A stretch of 32,420 nucleotides of DNA from an uncultured Hippea sp. GTDB lineage: Bacteria; Campylobacterota_A; Desulfurellia; JAADFJ01. Of this stretch, positions 7,410-14,780 are shown piece after piece (position 1 is the stretch's first letter; each line of letters begins with the position of its first letter). Position numbers and translations under genes: made by a program. Below the pieces are notes generated by a model. The model saw only the letters and a list, made by a program, of their open reading frames with translations, had not been told where the DNA came from and did no database searches. Location: assembly GCA_913009315.1 (NCBI GenBank), contig CAJVZA010000016.1:1-32420 (forward strand). Reading direction: 5' to 3'.

Positions 7410-9311
7410 TCAGAATGTTGCCTTCAATCCTATTGTTGCAGTTCTCGGTTCTGTTTGGTAGCCCTCTGCCGTTTCATAAAACTTATCAAAAATGTTATCA
7501 AGCTTTGCAAGCAGAGTCAGATTCTTTGTCGCCTTATATTGAACGGCAGCATTCCAAACGCTGTATCTGCCGATCTGTTTATCGGATATTTTGGCCCACT
7601 TACTTGATTTATCGGAACCCACATAAACGCCGGACAAATCAAAGCTGAGTCTTGATATCGGAAAATAGCTTATGTCCCAATTTGCCTTAAATCGAGGCAA
7701 GCGCACCCGATCTGCCTGCCACGATCCGCCTTTTTTTTCTTTTGCATTCTGCCATGTTCCGGAAAGATTGAAAATAAAATGATTGACTGAGTTAAGAGTA
7801 CCTGATGCCGTGATCCCTTTTGCCGTATATCGATTTTTATTGAAATATTTATAAGTGGCATAATCAAAATCAATTGCATCGTTAATAAACGATTTGAAAG
7901 CAGTCAGAGAAATTCTGTTTTCTTCTAATTTCTGGATAACTGTGATATCGACCGTTTTACCCCTTTCCGGGTTTAAATTTATATTACCGTAAGTCGTATT
8001 ATACATCTGATATAACGTAGGAGCCAGGAAGATTGTCCCGAAATTGGCCTTCAGTGTTGTATCGGTGGGAAAGTTGTAACCTGTTCCAATTTTATATGTG
8101 AACTCATTTCCAAATGTCTTATATTTATCAAGTCTCAAAGCGGTATTGACAAAAAACGCATCTTTTGTAAAAGACGGGGCTATCCAAACGGCCTCTCGGT
8201 TTCTTGAATATATTTCAGGTGTTTTGGCTCTTGACGCTTCAACATCGGCTCCGGCAGATAACAGGATAGACTTATTCAATCTGTAGTCGGACTTAACGGT
8301 TACAATATCTCTTTTTCCTTTATAAAAACTATCGCCGTAATAGCCGGGGTCATTTTTATAGTGTCTTTGCGTGAAACTGTTTGCAAATGAAATCTCAAAA
8401 TCTAAAGGATTATCCTGATGTATAAAATCAATCTTTTGGGCATTAAATATTATATCTTCATGGTAGCCGTGACTGATCGGCTTTCCGGCATACTCATAAT
8501 ATGGATATTCATCAAGATAGCTTATTGTTTTAATGTTCAACAAGGTTAATTTCAGGCTGTTTTTATTATCAATCCTATATCCCAGATTAAGATATCCGGT
8601 CTGATTTCTAAACGGGTCTTTTTCAACTCCGTTCCGCTGAAAGGAACTTCCGTTCCAGAAATCTCCTTTTGATAAACCGCCGATATAGCGCTGTGAGAGC
8701 GATCCGGCAAACGAGAAAGCCTTGCGGCTTCCCTGAACCGATATTGTACTGTCAATCTGCTTCTTTGTTCCTATTGACTGCGACAATGAAACGGTTGGCT
8801 TACCTTTTCCGTGCTTTGTTATGATGTTGATTACGCCGGCTGCCGCAGATGAGCCGTAAAGACCGCTTTGAGCGCCCTCGACAATTTCAATTTTATCAAC
8901 AGGCGCATTATCAAGATTTGACAAATCCACCGAGCCGAAACCGGACGGATCACTGATATTTATTCCGTCAATCAAGATCTTTGTGTACTTTGCGGGCAGA
9001 CCAAAAAGTCTTATGTTTGTCAGACCTCCGACACCATTGGATACGGTGCTGATTTCAGATAATCTGTTTAAAGCATCGCTAACGGTAACTATTCCTTTTC
9101 TCTGAAGCTCACGTGAGGTGATAATTTTGACCGGACTTGTTACCGATGAAGCAGCAACAGGATTTATAGTTCTCTCTGCAGTTTTGGTAAGCGGATTAAG
9201 TTTCGCATTATCAATCTGAGAGCCCTGCGCCGGAAACCAATAAAACAAAATAAATAAACCGGCAAAAATTTTGAGCAGAAATACCCTTGAACCAAAAAAC
9301 AGTTCTTTCAT
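7410..9311 (-). CDS. btuB: TonB-dependent outer-membrane cobalamin receptor
   Basis: This 633-residue outer-membrane receptor imports cobalamin with energy from TonB-ExbBD, whose genes are not in the window. A signal peptide (~1-31, FLLKIFAGLFILFYWFPAQG) precedes the plug domain. Plug motifs are SDALNRLSEIS, IRLFGLPAKYTKILIDGINISDPSG and the EIVEGAQSGLYGSSAAAGVINIITK block (~135-160). The rest is beta-barrel with aromatic-rich alternating strands, ending NLTLLAKLDNIFDKFYE and a terminal Phe (ATIGLKATF). A classical TonB box is not obvious in the first residues of the mature protein. Its start has a strong GGAGG Shine-Dalgarno site. The cobalamin riboswitch immediately upstream is the main support for B12 as the ligand, since many TonB receptors look alike. 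Confidence 0.93.
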   Translation of the reverse strand: MKELFFGSRVFLLKIFAGLFILFYWFPAQGSQIDNAKLNPLTKTAERTINPVAASSVTSPVKIITSRELQRKGIVTVSDALNRLSEISTVSNGVGGLTNIRLFGLPAKYTKILIDGINISDPSGFGSVDLSNLDNAPVDKIEIVEGAQSGLYGSSAAAGVINIITKHGKGKPTVSLSQSIGTKKQIDSTISVQGSRKAFSFAGSLSQRYIGGLSKGDFWNGSSFQRNGVEKDPFRNQTGYLNLGYRIDNKNSLKLTLLNIKTISYLDEYPYYEYAGKPISHGYHEDIIFNAQKIDFIHQDNPLDFEISFANSFTQRHYKNDPGYYGDSFYKGKRDIVTVKSDYRLNKSILLSAGADVEASRAKTPEIYSRNREAVWIAPSFTKDAFFVNTALRLDKYKTFGNEFTYKIGTGYNFPTDTTLKANFGTIFLAPTLYQMYNTTYGNINLNPERGKTVDITVIQKLEENRISLTAFKSFINDAIDFDYATYKYFNKNRYTAKGITASGTLNSVNHFIFNLSGTWQNAKEKKGGSWQADRVRLPRFKANWDISYFPISRLSFDLSGVYVGSDKSSKWAKISDKQIGRYSVWNAAVQYKATKNLTLLAKLDNIFDKFYETAEGYQTEPRTATIGLKATF

Positions 9312-9354
9312 AGAAACCTCCTTCCCTACTCCGGGGAAATGAATTTAGATTAGT

Positions 9355-9494
9355 CAAGCAAGGTTTTCTGGCTTCCCGTCTCCTTTCTCAGAACGCCTTC
9401 CCGACATCTTTTGTCAGTGGCATATCTCCTGAAAAATCAGGGTTACAGCTGCGGGACAGTCCGTGAATCTCACACGGTTCCCTTGAACTTAACC
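9355..9494 (-). promoter_or_regulatory. Cobalamin (AdoCbl) riboswitch
   Basis: Read on the minus strand from ~9494 down, the leader shows the conserved blocks of the B12 element in order: AAGGGAA (9479-9485), the GTGTGAGATTCAC arm, CCCGCAGCTGTAA (core, 9443-9455), CAGGAGATATGCCACTG holding the GCCACTG B12 box (9415-9421), GGGAAGGCG, and GGAAGCCAGAAAACCT closing the aptamer near 9360. It ends ~45 bases before btuB, and the btuB ribosome site (GGAAGGAGG) falls in the remaining leader. No T-run terminator stem is seen, so control is more likely at translation initiation. It should repress the btu-cobO run when cobalamin is abundant. Confidence 0.95.
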
Positions 9495-9500
9495 GGATAA

Positions 9501-9528
9501 AGTCTAACTAAAAAAAGTCTTGTGTCAA
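9501..9528 (-). promoter_or_regulatory. Predicted sigma70-type promoter of the btu run
   Basis: On the minus strand a perfect -35 hexamer TTGACA (9523-9528) is followed by a 16-base spacer and TAGACT (9501-9506) as -10. Transcription would begin near 9494, just before the first riboswitch helix, which supports the pairing. The -10 matches TATAAT at four of six positions. Confidence 0.65.
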
Positions 9529-9704
9529 CTACACGAATTGCTCTGTATCAGCTAAGACCGAAATAATAATTTCCGCTTCGGCAAAACACCGATTCGCATC
9601 ATAAGCGTGACGGAGAGTCAATTGCCGCCCGTTGCAATTCCTTATTTATCAAGTCTGCGTTTCTCACAAAATGACTCTGACCGAGTATGCGTTTATAATA
9701 AACT

Positions 9705-9725
9705 ACCACCGTCAAAGACGGTGGT
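9705..9725 (-). repeat. Perfect hairpin, likely right-end stem of an IS200/IS605 remnant
   Basis: ACCACCGTC (9705-9713), AAA, GACGGTGGT (9717-9725) form a perfect 9-bp stem with a 3-base loop, 19 bases beyond the stop of the tnpA remnant. IS200/IS605 elements carry such subterminal hairpins, which TnpA recognises. A second small stem, GCCTC-TAAAA-GAGGC (9741-9755), overlaps the tnpA stop. The rest of 9541-9704 holds no gene that I can recognise. Confidence 0.6.
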
Positions 9726-9744
9726 TTTGTGAAGAAGAACGCCT

Positions 9745-9936
9745 CTAAAAGAGGCTAAACTGCTGTTGCTCCTTCTCATGCTTTCTTTCTATTTCTTCCT
9801 GATATTTAACATATCTTTTGATCAACTCTTCATCAGTACCTACCGTAGTGACAAAGTAGCCTATTGCCCGGAAATGATTTCCCCAGTAAGGTTTCTTTCT
9901 CATATTCGGATAGCTTTTAAATAACTTTATTGCAAC
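9745..9936 (-). pseudogene. tnpA: IS200/IS605 family transposase TnpA, C-terminal remnant
   Basis: The minus-strand frame ending at the TAG 9745-9747 reads AIKLFKSYPNMRKKPYWG, then NHFRAIGYFVTTVGTDEELI and KRYVKYQEEIERKHEKEQ. This is the C-terminal third of a Y1 transposase: the WG-HFRA-GYFV-TVG segment and the YVKYQ helix, where the catalytic tyrosine lies. The HUH histidine pair and the rest of the N-terminal domain are absent. Homology stops at ~9933, where the plus strand becomes a dehydrogenase fragment. The element is therefore broken and could move only if a full TnpA acted on it. No ATG precedes the homologous part. Confidence 0.85.
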
Positions 9937-10031
9937 ATATAGAAACAGACAAAGTTGACATTCTAATCAACAATGCCGGTTATATACTGTCACCAAACCG
10001 GTCAGGCTTGATCCTGCAATATGCATCCTAA
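9930..10031 (+). pseudogene. Short-chain dehydrogenase/reductase scrap
   Basis: Plus-strand codons from 9936 read HIETDKVDILINNAGYILSP and then drift to a TAA at 10029-10031. DKVDILINNAGY is the unmistakable beta4 NNAG block of a classical SDR. Neither the upstream TGxxxGIG cofactor loop nor the downstream YxxxK catalytic pair is present, so only a few dozen codons of the old gene survive. It abuts the transposase remnant, which suggests that IS activity or a deletion removed the rest. The stop lies inside an ATCCTA-ATTT-TAGGAT hairpin (10025-10040), which may be an old terminator or chance. Confidence 0.75.
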
Positions 10032-10142
10032 TTTTAGGATCGTTTAAGCACTATATTTCGACTATGTTTTATGATAGATTTAAGATAGGCAAGCGGTCTC
10101 AAACATGATACTATCAAACAACTATGCATCAAGGAGATTATT

Positions 10143-10715
10143 ATGAATATATTCAAAGAACAGGAAGTTAGAAAAGAAGCCGTTTTTGAAATTGCGAAAA
10201 GAATAATGACAGCTGCGAGAACAGCTCCCAAAGCCAAGGGCATCGACAATATGGTTATTGCTCTGCTAAAAAAGGATGGCATCAAAGAGGTCTCGGAAAA
10301 GCTGAAAGAAATGGCTCGTCGCGACAACTTGCCTGATTTCTTTTTGCGAGACGCCGTAAATATCCTTTCCGCAGATGCTATGATTATTTTTGGAACGAAA
10401 ATAGCATCGACGGGATTGGACCCGTGCGGAATGTGCGGTTTTGCCGACTGTACCGAAAAGAACAGGCATCCGGATCATCCCTGTGTTTTCAACACCGGTG
10501 ATCTCGGAATAGCTATTGGTTCCGCTGCAAGTGCAGCAATGGACAATAGAGTCGACAACAGAATCATGTACACTGTGGGGCAGGCATTGCTGGAAATGCG
10601 CGTTCTAGGGGAAGAGGTTAAAATAATTTACGGTATGCCGTTGAGCATCAGCGGGAAAAATCCGTTTTTTGATAGAAACAAAGAAGAATTGATCAAAAAA
10701 GCGGGGCAGTTTTGA
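10143..10715 (+). CDS. DUF2148 ferredoxin-domain protein
   Basis: This 190-residue protein belongs to the DUF2148/COG4739 family, common in anaerobic bacteria and archaea and without a settled function. It begins with the family helix and MTAARTAPKAKGIDN block (~22-36). The core CGMCGFADCTEKNRHPDHPC (~98-117) supplies four cysteines that would bind an iron-sulfur cluster. GDLGIAIGSAASAAMDNRVDNRIMYTVG and the closing GMPLSISGKNPFFDR complete the family pattern. AAGGAG (10131-10136) lies 6 bases before the ATG. It stands alone between decayed genes, so context does not show its partner. Family members resemble nitroreductase-like flavoproteins in the GKNPFFDR tail, but the reaction is not known. 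Confidence 0.88.
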   Translation: MNIFKEQEVRKEAVFEIAKRIMTAARTAPKAKGIDNMVIALLKKDGIKEVSEKLKEMARRDNLPDFFLRDAVNILSADAMIIFGTKIASTGLDPCGMCGFADCTEKNRHPDHPCVFNTGDLGIAIGSAASAAMDNRVDNRIMYTVGQALLEMRVLGEEVKIIYGMPLSISGKNPFFDRNKEELIKKAGQF

Positions 10716-10941
10716 ATCAAAAAGAATAAAATAACAAAATCGCACGATATCAGCCTAAATATTGACAGCCCCAATTTCTTCTTCTGCACTCGCTGTTTCA
10801 ACATAGAAGCTGCTTATTGCTAAACGATCTGAGCAAATCACTGATAAATGCAGCGGCGGAGCTATCTTTCCTTCTTATTCTTTTTCTGAGGTAAGGGCAA
10901 AGTAAGCGTTTACTAAGAACTGCCACAAGAACATAAGTAAA

Positions 10942-11565
10942 GTGCGTCATAGTTTTGTTATACATCTGCTTAAGGTGATAACTAAGCCGGCTCTTGGCGG
11001 AACAAGCATATTGAGGAGAGCAATAAAAAACGGTCAGATAGATATCTATCCTGAATATACGGGTAATGGAGTCGTATTTTTTCCATCACTAAACAAAAAT
11101 CTCTTCAAGAATTTCAGCTGGCTTATATCGAAACACAGCACTTTTTTGTCATCTTTGGGGATATCCGGAATAGGCTATGCCCCTGCCCTTATAGCATTGA
11201 TACTTTACGCAATGCTTCCAATCACACGCAATATCTATACAGGCTTAAAAAACGTACCCTCGCACATCAAAGAAGCAAGCACCGGTATGGGTATGAGTGA
11301 AATTGACCTGCTTCTCAAAGTTGAAATGCCGCTGGCATTTACAAGTATTTTAGGAGGAATAAAAACAACGACAATTATAAATATCGGTGTAGCGGCAGTG
11401 GGCGCTGTTGTAGGAGCCGGAGGACTTGGCGCTCCGATAATCTCAGGTTTAGTCAACGAGAATCAATTTTTTATTGCATACGGAAGCATTGCGACAGCGC
11501 TTCTGTCTATCTTTTTCAACAGTGTATTGAGCGACATAGAAACTCTCAGACAATATCAACATTGA
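10942..11565 (+). pseudogene. Chimeric remnant of an osmoprotectant (OpuB/OsmF-YehY type) ABC transporter
   Basis: One open frame of 207 codons joins two incompatible pieces. Codons ~16-47 (ALGGTSILRRAIKNGQIDIYPEYTGNGVVFF) are an internal piece of a glycine-betaine/choline substrate-binding protein. Codons ~70-207 are the C-terminal part of the partner permease: GIGYAPALIALILYAMLPITRN, the EAA loop EASTGMGMSEIDLLLKVEMP that contacts the ATPase, and INIGVAAVGAVVGAGGLGAPI. There is no signal peptide, most of the binding protein is gone, and several permease helices are missing. No convincing ribosome site precedes the GTG. The simplest reading is an in-frame deletion between adjacent osmF-like and yehY-like genes. 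The 226 bases upstream (10716-10941) hold no recognisable gene. Confidence 0.8.
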
Positions 11566-11604
11566 TTGTCACTTGTTCATAAGAATGTTTTTGAAGCTAT
11601 CTCC

Positions 11605-11632
11605 TTGATAACAAAAAGAAAAAGCTTATAAT
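11605..11632 (+). promoter_or_regulatory. Predicted sigma70-type promoter of the ferritin gene
   Basis: TTGATA (11605-11610) and a perfect TATAAT (11627-11632) are separated by 16 bases in the gap before the ferritin gene. The leader would be ~150 bases, with a small GCAGC-CTGAATAAA-GCTGC stem inside it. I see no clear Fur box. Confidence 0.65.
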
Positions 11633-11790
11633 CTATAACATATAAAAAACTTATTTTGTATATTGACGGCAGCCTGAATAAAGCTGCAAAATATAAGTAA
11701 AAGGCAGGTTTTATGCAGCATATCGGCGGCGAATGATGAACCGATATACAACTAAAATAGGTGAAAAATTGTTTAATAAGGAGAATATGT

Positions 11791-12312
11791 ATGCTGAAAG
11801 AAGAAACGGTGAATGCGCTTAATGAGCAGATGAGAAAAGAGTTTTACTCGTCATATCTTTATCTCTCAATGTCGGGTCATTTTGAACAAATCGGCTTAAA
11901 AGGCTTTGCACATTGGATGTTTGTGCAATATCAAGAGGAAACCGATCATGCACTGAAATTTTTTAATTACCTGAAATCGCAAGGCAGCAGAATCAATCTA
12001 ATGGATATAAAAGAACCCGAACATGAATGGAGTTCTATTCTTATGGTTTTCAATGAAACATTGAATCATGAACAATATGTCACTTCCTGCATCAACGATC
12101 TTGTGGATATATCGGAAAAATCAAAAGACAGAGCAACATGGAATTTTTTGCAGTGGTTCGTCGATGAGCAGATAGAAGAAGAGGAAAATGTAAGAAATGT
12201 CATTGATCAGCTTAATTTAATAGACGATAACAAAAGCGCTTTGTTTTTATTGGATAAAGAGATTGGGCAGAGGATTTATGTGCCTCTTGCAGCCGGTCAG
12301 ACCGGCAAATAA
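11791..12312 (+). CDS. ftnA: Non-haem ferritin
   Basis: This 24-mer cage protein oxidises Fe(II) and stores ferric iron in the cytoplasm. The 173-residue product is of normal bacterial length. Helix A has LNEQMRKEFYSSYLYLSMSG with ferroxidase Glu17 in the usual spot. Helix B has YQEETDHALKFFNYL, giving the conserved E-x2-H pair. Helix D holds FLQWFVDEQIEEEENVRN with further ferroxidase ligands. The ATG at 11791 is chosen because AAGGAG (11778-11783) stands 7 bases before it; a GTG at 11761 in the same frame would add ten residues lacking family similarity. The gene is monocistronic, with its own promoter upstream and a strong hairpin downstream. Bacterioferritin is excluded by the lack of the haem-ligand Met context and by the E-x2-H pattern. 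Confidence 0.93.
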   Translation: MLKEETVNALNEQMRKEFYSSYLYLSMSGHFEQIGLKGFAHWMFVQYQEETDHALKFFNYLKSQGSRINLMDIKEPEHEWSSILMVFNETLNHEQYVTSCINDLVDISEKSKDRATWNFLQWFVDEQIEEEENVRNVIDQLNLIDDNKSALFLLDKEIGQRIYVPLAAGQTGK

Positions 12313-12344
12313 CAATTCTCATTTATCCTGCACATTTAGCAGCA

Positions 12345-12392
12345 CTCATGAAAAACCGATGTACAATAAATATGTCCGCGGTTTTTCATGAG
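12345..12392 (+). terminator. Hairpin after ferritin, probable terminator
   Basis: CTCATGAAAAACCG (12345-12358) and CGGTTTTTCATGAG (12379-12392) are a perfect 14-bp inverted repeat around a 20-base loop, 33 bases after the ferritin stop. CTTTTCTG follows, a modest T-run. The right arm also belongs to a dispersed intergenic repeat (see 27511-27533 and 30094-30304), so it may double as a repeat element. Confidence 0.6.
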
Positions 12393-12412
12393 CTTTTCTG
12401 TAGGACGGCTCT

Positions 12413-12560
12413 ATTAATTCCGGGCGTTTCAAATTTTGAAAGTCCGAATCAGTCTTCTTAAAAAGGCTATCACCGAAATTTGCAACAAAAAGGGCGGCGG
12501 TGGATTTTGGACTCAAGATGGTCGTTACGGATTAATAGAAATACCCTTAATAACCGGTCA
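12413..12560. repeat. Intergenic repeat, copy A
   Basis: This gene-free stretch resembles 17046-17168. Both open with AATTCCGGGYG, and both contain an AAAAAGRGGCSGC block followed by an ACTC/AGTC-(G)AAG segment and GGATTAATA, then ACCCTT-AAT. The middle is less alike. Its opening also resembles 23338-23375. The remaining 12561-12651 holds only a small ATCGT-AA-ACGAT stem and no gene. Confidence 0.45.
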
Positions 12561-12651
12561 GTATCTCAATTAAAAGAATCCTGTAAATAAGTGGTCTGCA
12601 ATAGTCGCATCACATCGGTTTTTTATCGTAAACGATACGATGAAAATTTTC

Positions 12652-13251
12652 CTATAGCCTTTGATCAAAGTTGAATTCTTGCTCCATTTTGCCGAATTTT
12701 ATTTTTCCGTTTAATCTCAAGTGATAATTTTTTATATATCCCCGGGCATCAATATTGATTTGCCCGCGAACAGAAATCTTTTTTATAAGCAGTTGATTGC
12801 CTTCATTTTTTATTTTTGTTTTTATCAGCAGATCCCCTTGAATAGGAAAAGGCAGTTGAAAATTCTTTACGACGCTTTTAAACATGGAAGAAGGGGTTTT
12901 GATCGTTATATACCATAAGTTTTTATTTTTTTTGATAGCAACGGATGCAAGATCGGCTGCCGAGCGCAATTGGAGTCTAAGAAAATTTTCCCCAAAAAGA
13001 TATTTAAACGGAGAAACTTTTGCTTTTATTTTGTCAAAATGAAACAGGTAACCGTCCTTTTTTATTGAGACATTGCTCGCATCTAAGGAAAAAAGTGATG
13101 CATTAGTTATATTGTAGTAGGCCTGAAGCTGCATATTTTGAACATATTTATTAATCAAATTGTCATAAATATCTTTATACGGAAGCAAAAAAGCAAGTGC
13201 TGCAAAAAGTGTAATGAGAAAAACGGCAAATCCCGCAAGCAGCTTTTTCAT
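12652..13251 (-). CDS. gspN: Type II secretion system protein N (GspN)
   Basis: The last gene of the T2SS run encodes a 199-residue inner-membrane protein with an N-terminal membrane segment (~4-24, LLAGFAVFLITLFAALAFLLP) and a periplasmic part rich in short beta strands, of the AsmA-like kind found in GspN. Sequence conservation in this family is low; length, topology and position after gspM carry the call. Its ATG overlaps the TGA of gspM (ATGA at 13248-13251). Its exact job in secretion is unsettled, and many T2SS lack it. Confidence 0.8.
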   Translation of the reverse strand: MKKLLAGFAVFLITLFAALAFLLPYKDIYDNLINKYVQNMQLQAYYNITNASLFSLDASNVSIKKDGYLFHFDKIKAKVSPFKYLFGENFLRLQLRSAADLASVAIKKNKNLWYITIKTPSSMFKSVVKNFQLPFPIQGDLLIKTKIKNEGNQLLIKKISVRGQINIDARGYIKNYHLRLNGKIKFGKMEQEFNFDQRL

Positions 13252-13718
13252 TCGGATTTCTGAATTACCAGATCCAGGTCTATTAAATCGGGAACGGTAA
13301 AATTTTTTGTAAGCGCAAAATGTTTTATATCAATATTGTTATATGAGTCGATTTTTTCGATAAGGTATAAAAATTCTCTCAGATTTAATGTTTTGAGTTT
13401 TATATCTATCGTTTCCGTTGTTTCATTCAGCAGAGGCGTAACCGACAAAATCTTTCCGTTCAGATGACCTTGCTTCTTTAATATCTGAACAAACGAAAAA
13501 AGATTATTTGAGAACAGCTTTTTTGTTTTTTTACATTTTTCAAGTTTATTGTACAGCACGACTATCTTTTGATACTGCTTATTTTTAGCATAAACAGCAG
13601 ATACGGCTGCAGAATTATCGGCTTCTATATAGATAACCGATACAATAATAATAATTAGTGCAACTCCCGCAATACACAGCGTTAAAAGATTTTTTTTGAC
13701 TAATTCTTCTATTCTCAT
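13248..13718 (-). CDS. gspM: Type II secretion system protein M (GspM)
   Basis: This 156-residue bitopic inner-membrane protein has a short cytoplasmic N-terminus, one membrane helix at ~11-31 (LLTLCIAGVALIIIIVSVIYI), a coiled-coil-prone segment at ~42-66 (KNKQYQKIVVLYNKLEKCKKTKK), and a C-terminal ferredoxin-like domain with LREFLYLIEKIDSY. GspM pairs with GspL in the inner-membrane platform. The gene lies 12 bases after gspL and overlaps gspN by 4 bases. Primary sequence is weakly conserved in this family, so gene order supports the call. Confidence 0.85.
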   Translation of the reverse strand: MRIEELVKKNLLTLCIAGVALIIIIVSVIYIEADNSAAVSAVYAKNKQYQKIVVLYNKLEKCKKTKKLFSNNLFSFVQILKKQGHLNGKILSVTPLLNETTETIDIKLKTLNLREFLYLIEKIDSYNNIDIKHFALTKNFTVPDLIDLDLVIQKSE

Positions 13719-13730
13719 TTTCGCATCTGA

Positions 13731-14780
13731 TTACTTTGCATTATATATGAGACCGAATTCAAGTTTTCCATTTCTGCTTTTAGTACTCTTTACCTTTGCA
13801 TCAATATGCAGAATTTTATTAATAGCGTTCAGATAGCCAAGCATCGAATCGTAATTTTCAGCATCTCCTTTGATCTTGAATCTCCTCTTGTCATAAACAA
13901 CCGACTTGATTTTGGTATCGGGCTTCTTAGCTTCACTTAATGCATATACAAGATTTATCGGTTTAATTCCTTGTTGAACTTCGCATTGTTTTGCTTTATA
14001 TAAAAGCATGCCGTAAGGATCCCGATATTTTTTGCCGTTAAAAGTCTTTTTATAAATAAGATCAATTCTGTTTCCGATTGATGACAGATCCTTCCTCGTG
14101 CCCTCGTATCTAAATATTTGTCCCGATATAATCAAAATCACTATAATAACCGCGGCAGCTATTACCGGAGCACCTTTTGTTAGATTAAAATCCGTTGTCT
14201 TGTCGTCAACAGACAATCTGATAGCTTTGTGGCGTCTCTCATGTATAAGGTTTATCAGATCGCTAACATTACGCATTATGTCGGCATCAGCCTGCTTATA
14301 TCCCTGAAGATTATTCCCTAATCTGCGTTTTACATCTTCATAGCTGCCATTGATATAGCAGGCAAGTTTCTTGTCATCAAAAGCTGCCGAAACGGTTTTT
14401 CCTGTGTAAACAAACGAAGATTTCATGTTTGCGTATTGAATAAAAAGCGGAGTAGTTATGAAAACCGCGTTTTTGAGTATCTCCGACTTTTTAATATTTT
14501 TTATATCTTCAGATGCAATATACCCTATAGCTCCGTTTGGATTGGGAATATAATCTATAAAGCCCGTCTCTTCGGGGAAAATCGTTTTTGTATAAGCTCT
14601 CACTGTCTTTTTTGTATTTCTTTTTGCAAGAATATCGGTTTGAAAGAAATAAAAAAAATGATCGGGCAAAATAACATATAATTTTCTGTTATAAACAAAT
14701 TCAAGGGCAATTTTTGCTAACTTTTTATTATAGAAACTCCATTCACCGTTTTCATATAGTGCTATTACGATATCATTCAT
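13731..14780 (-). CDS. gspL: Type II secretion system protein L (GspL)
   Basis: This 349-residue inner-membrane platform protein has a cytoplasmic actin-like domain (residues ~1-200) that would hold the ATPase GspE, one membrane helix at ~204-223 (APVIAAAVIIVILIISGQIF), and a periplasmic part ending in a ferredoxin-like domain with IKSVVYDKRRFKIKGDAENYDSMLGYLNAI. It starts inside the end of gspK (8-base overlap at 14773-14780) and is followed by gspM after 12 bases. The topology matches GspL rather than PilM/PilN, which are separate proteins in type IV pilus systems. Confidence 0.88.
   Translation of the reverse strand: MNDIVIALYENGEWSFYNKKLAKIALEFVYNRKLYVILPDHFFYFFQTDILAKRNTKKTVRAYTKTIFPEETGFIDYIPNPNGAIGYIASEDIKNIKKSEILKNAVFITTPLFIQYANMKSSFVYTGKTVSAAFDDKKLACYINGSYEDVKRRLGNNLQGYKQADADIMRNVSDLINLIHERRHKAIRLSVDDKTTDFNLTKGAPVIAAAVIIVILIISGQIFRYEGTRKDLSSIGNRIDLIYKKTFNGKKYRDPYGMLLYKAKQCEVQQGIKPINLVYALSEAKKPDTKIKSVVYDKRRFKIKGDAENYDSMLGYLNAINKILHIDAKVKSTKSRNGKLEFGLIYNAK

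Noticed and set aside
12621-12645. ATCGT-AA-ACGAT stem after gspN as its terminator
   Set aside because: On the minus strand the stem is followed by an A-run, not a T-run, so it does not fit an intrinsic terminator for gspN.
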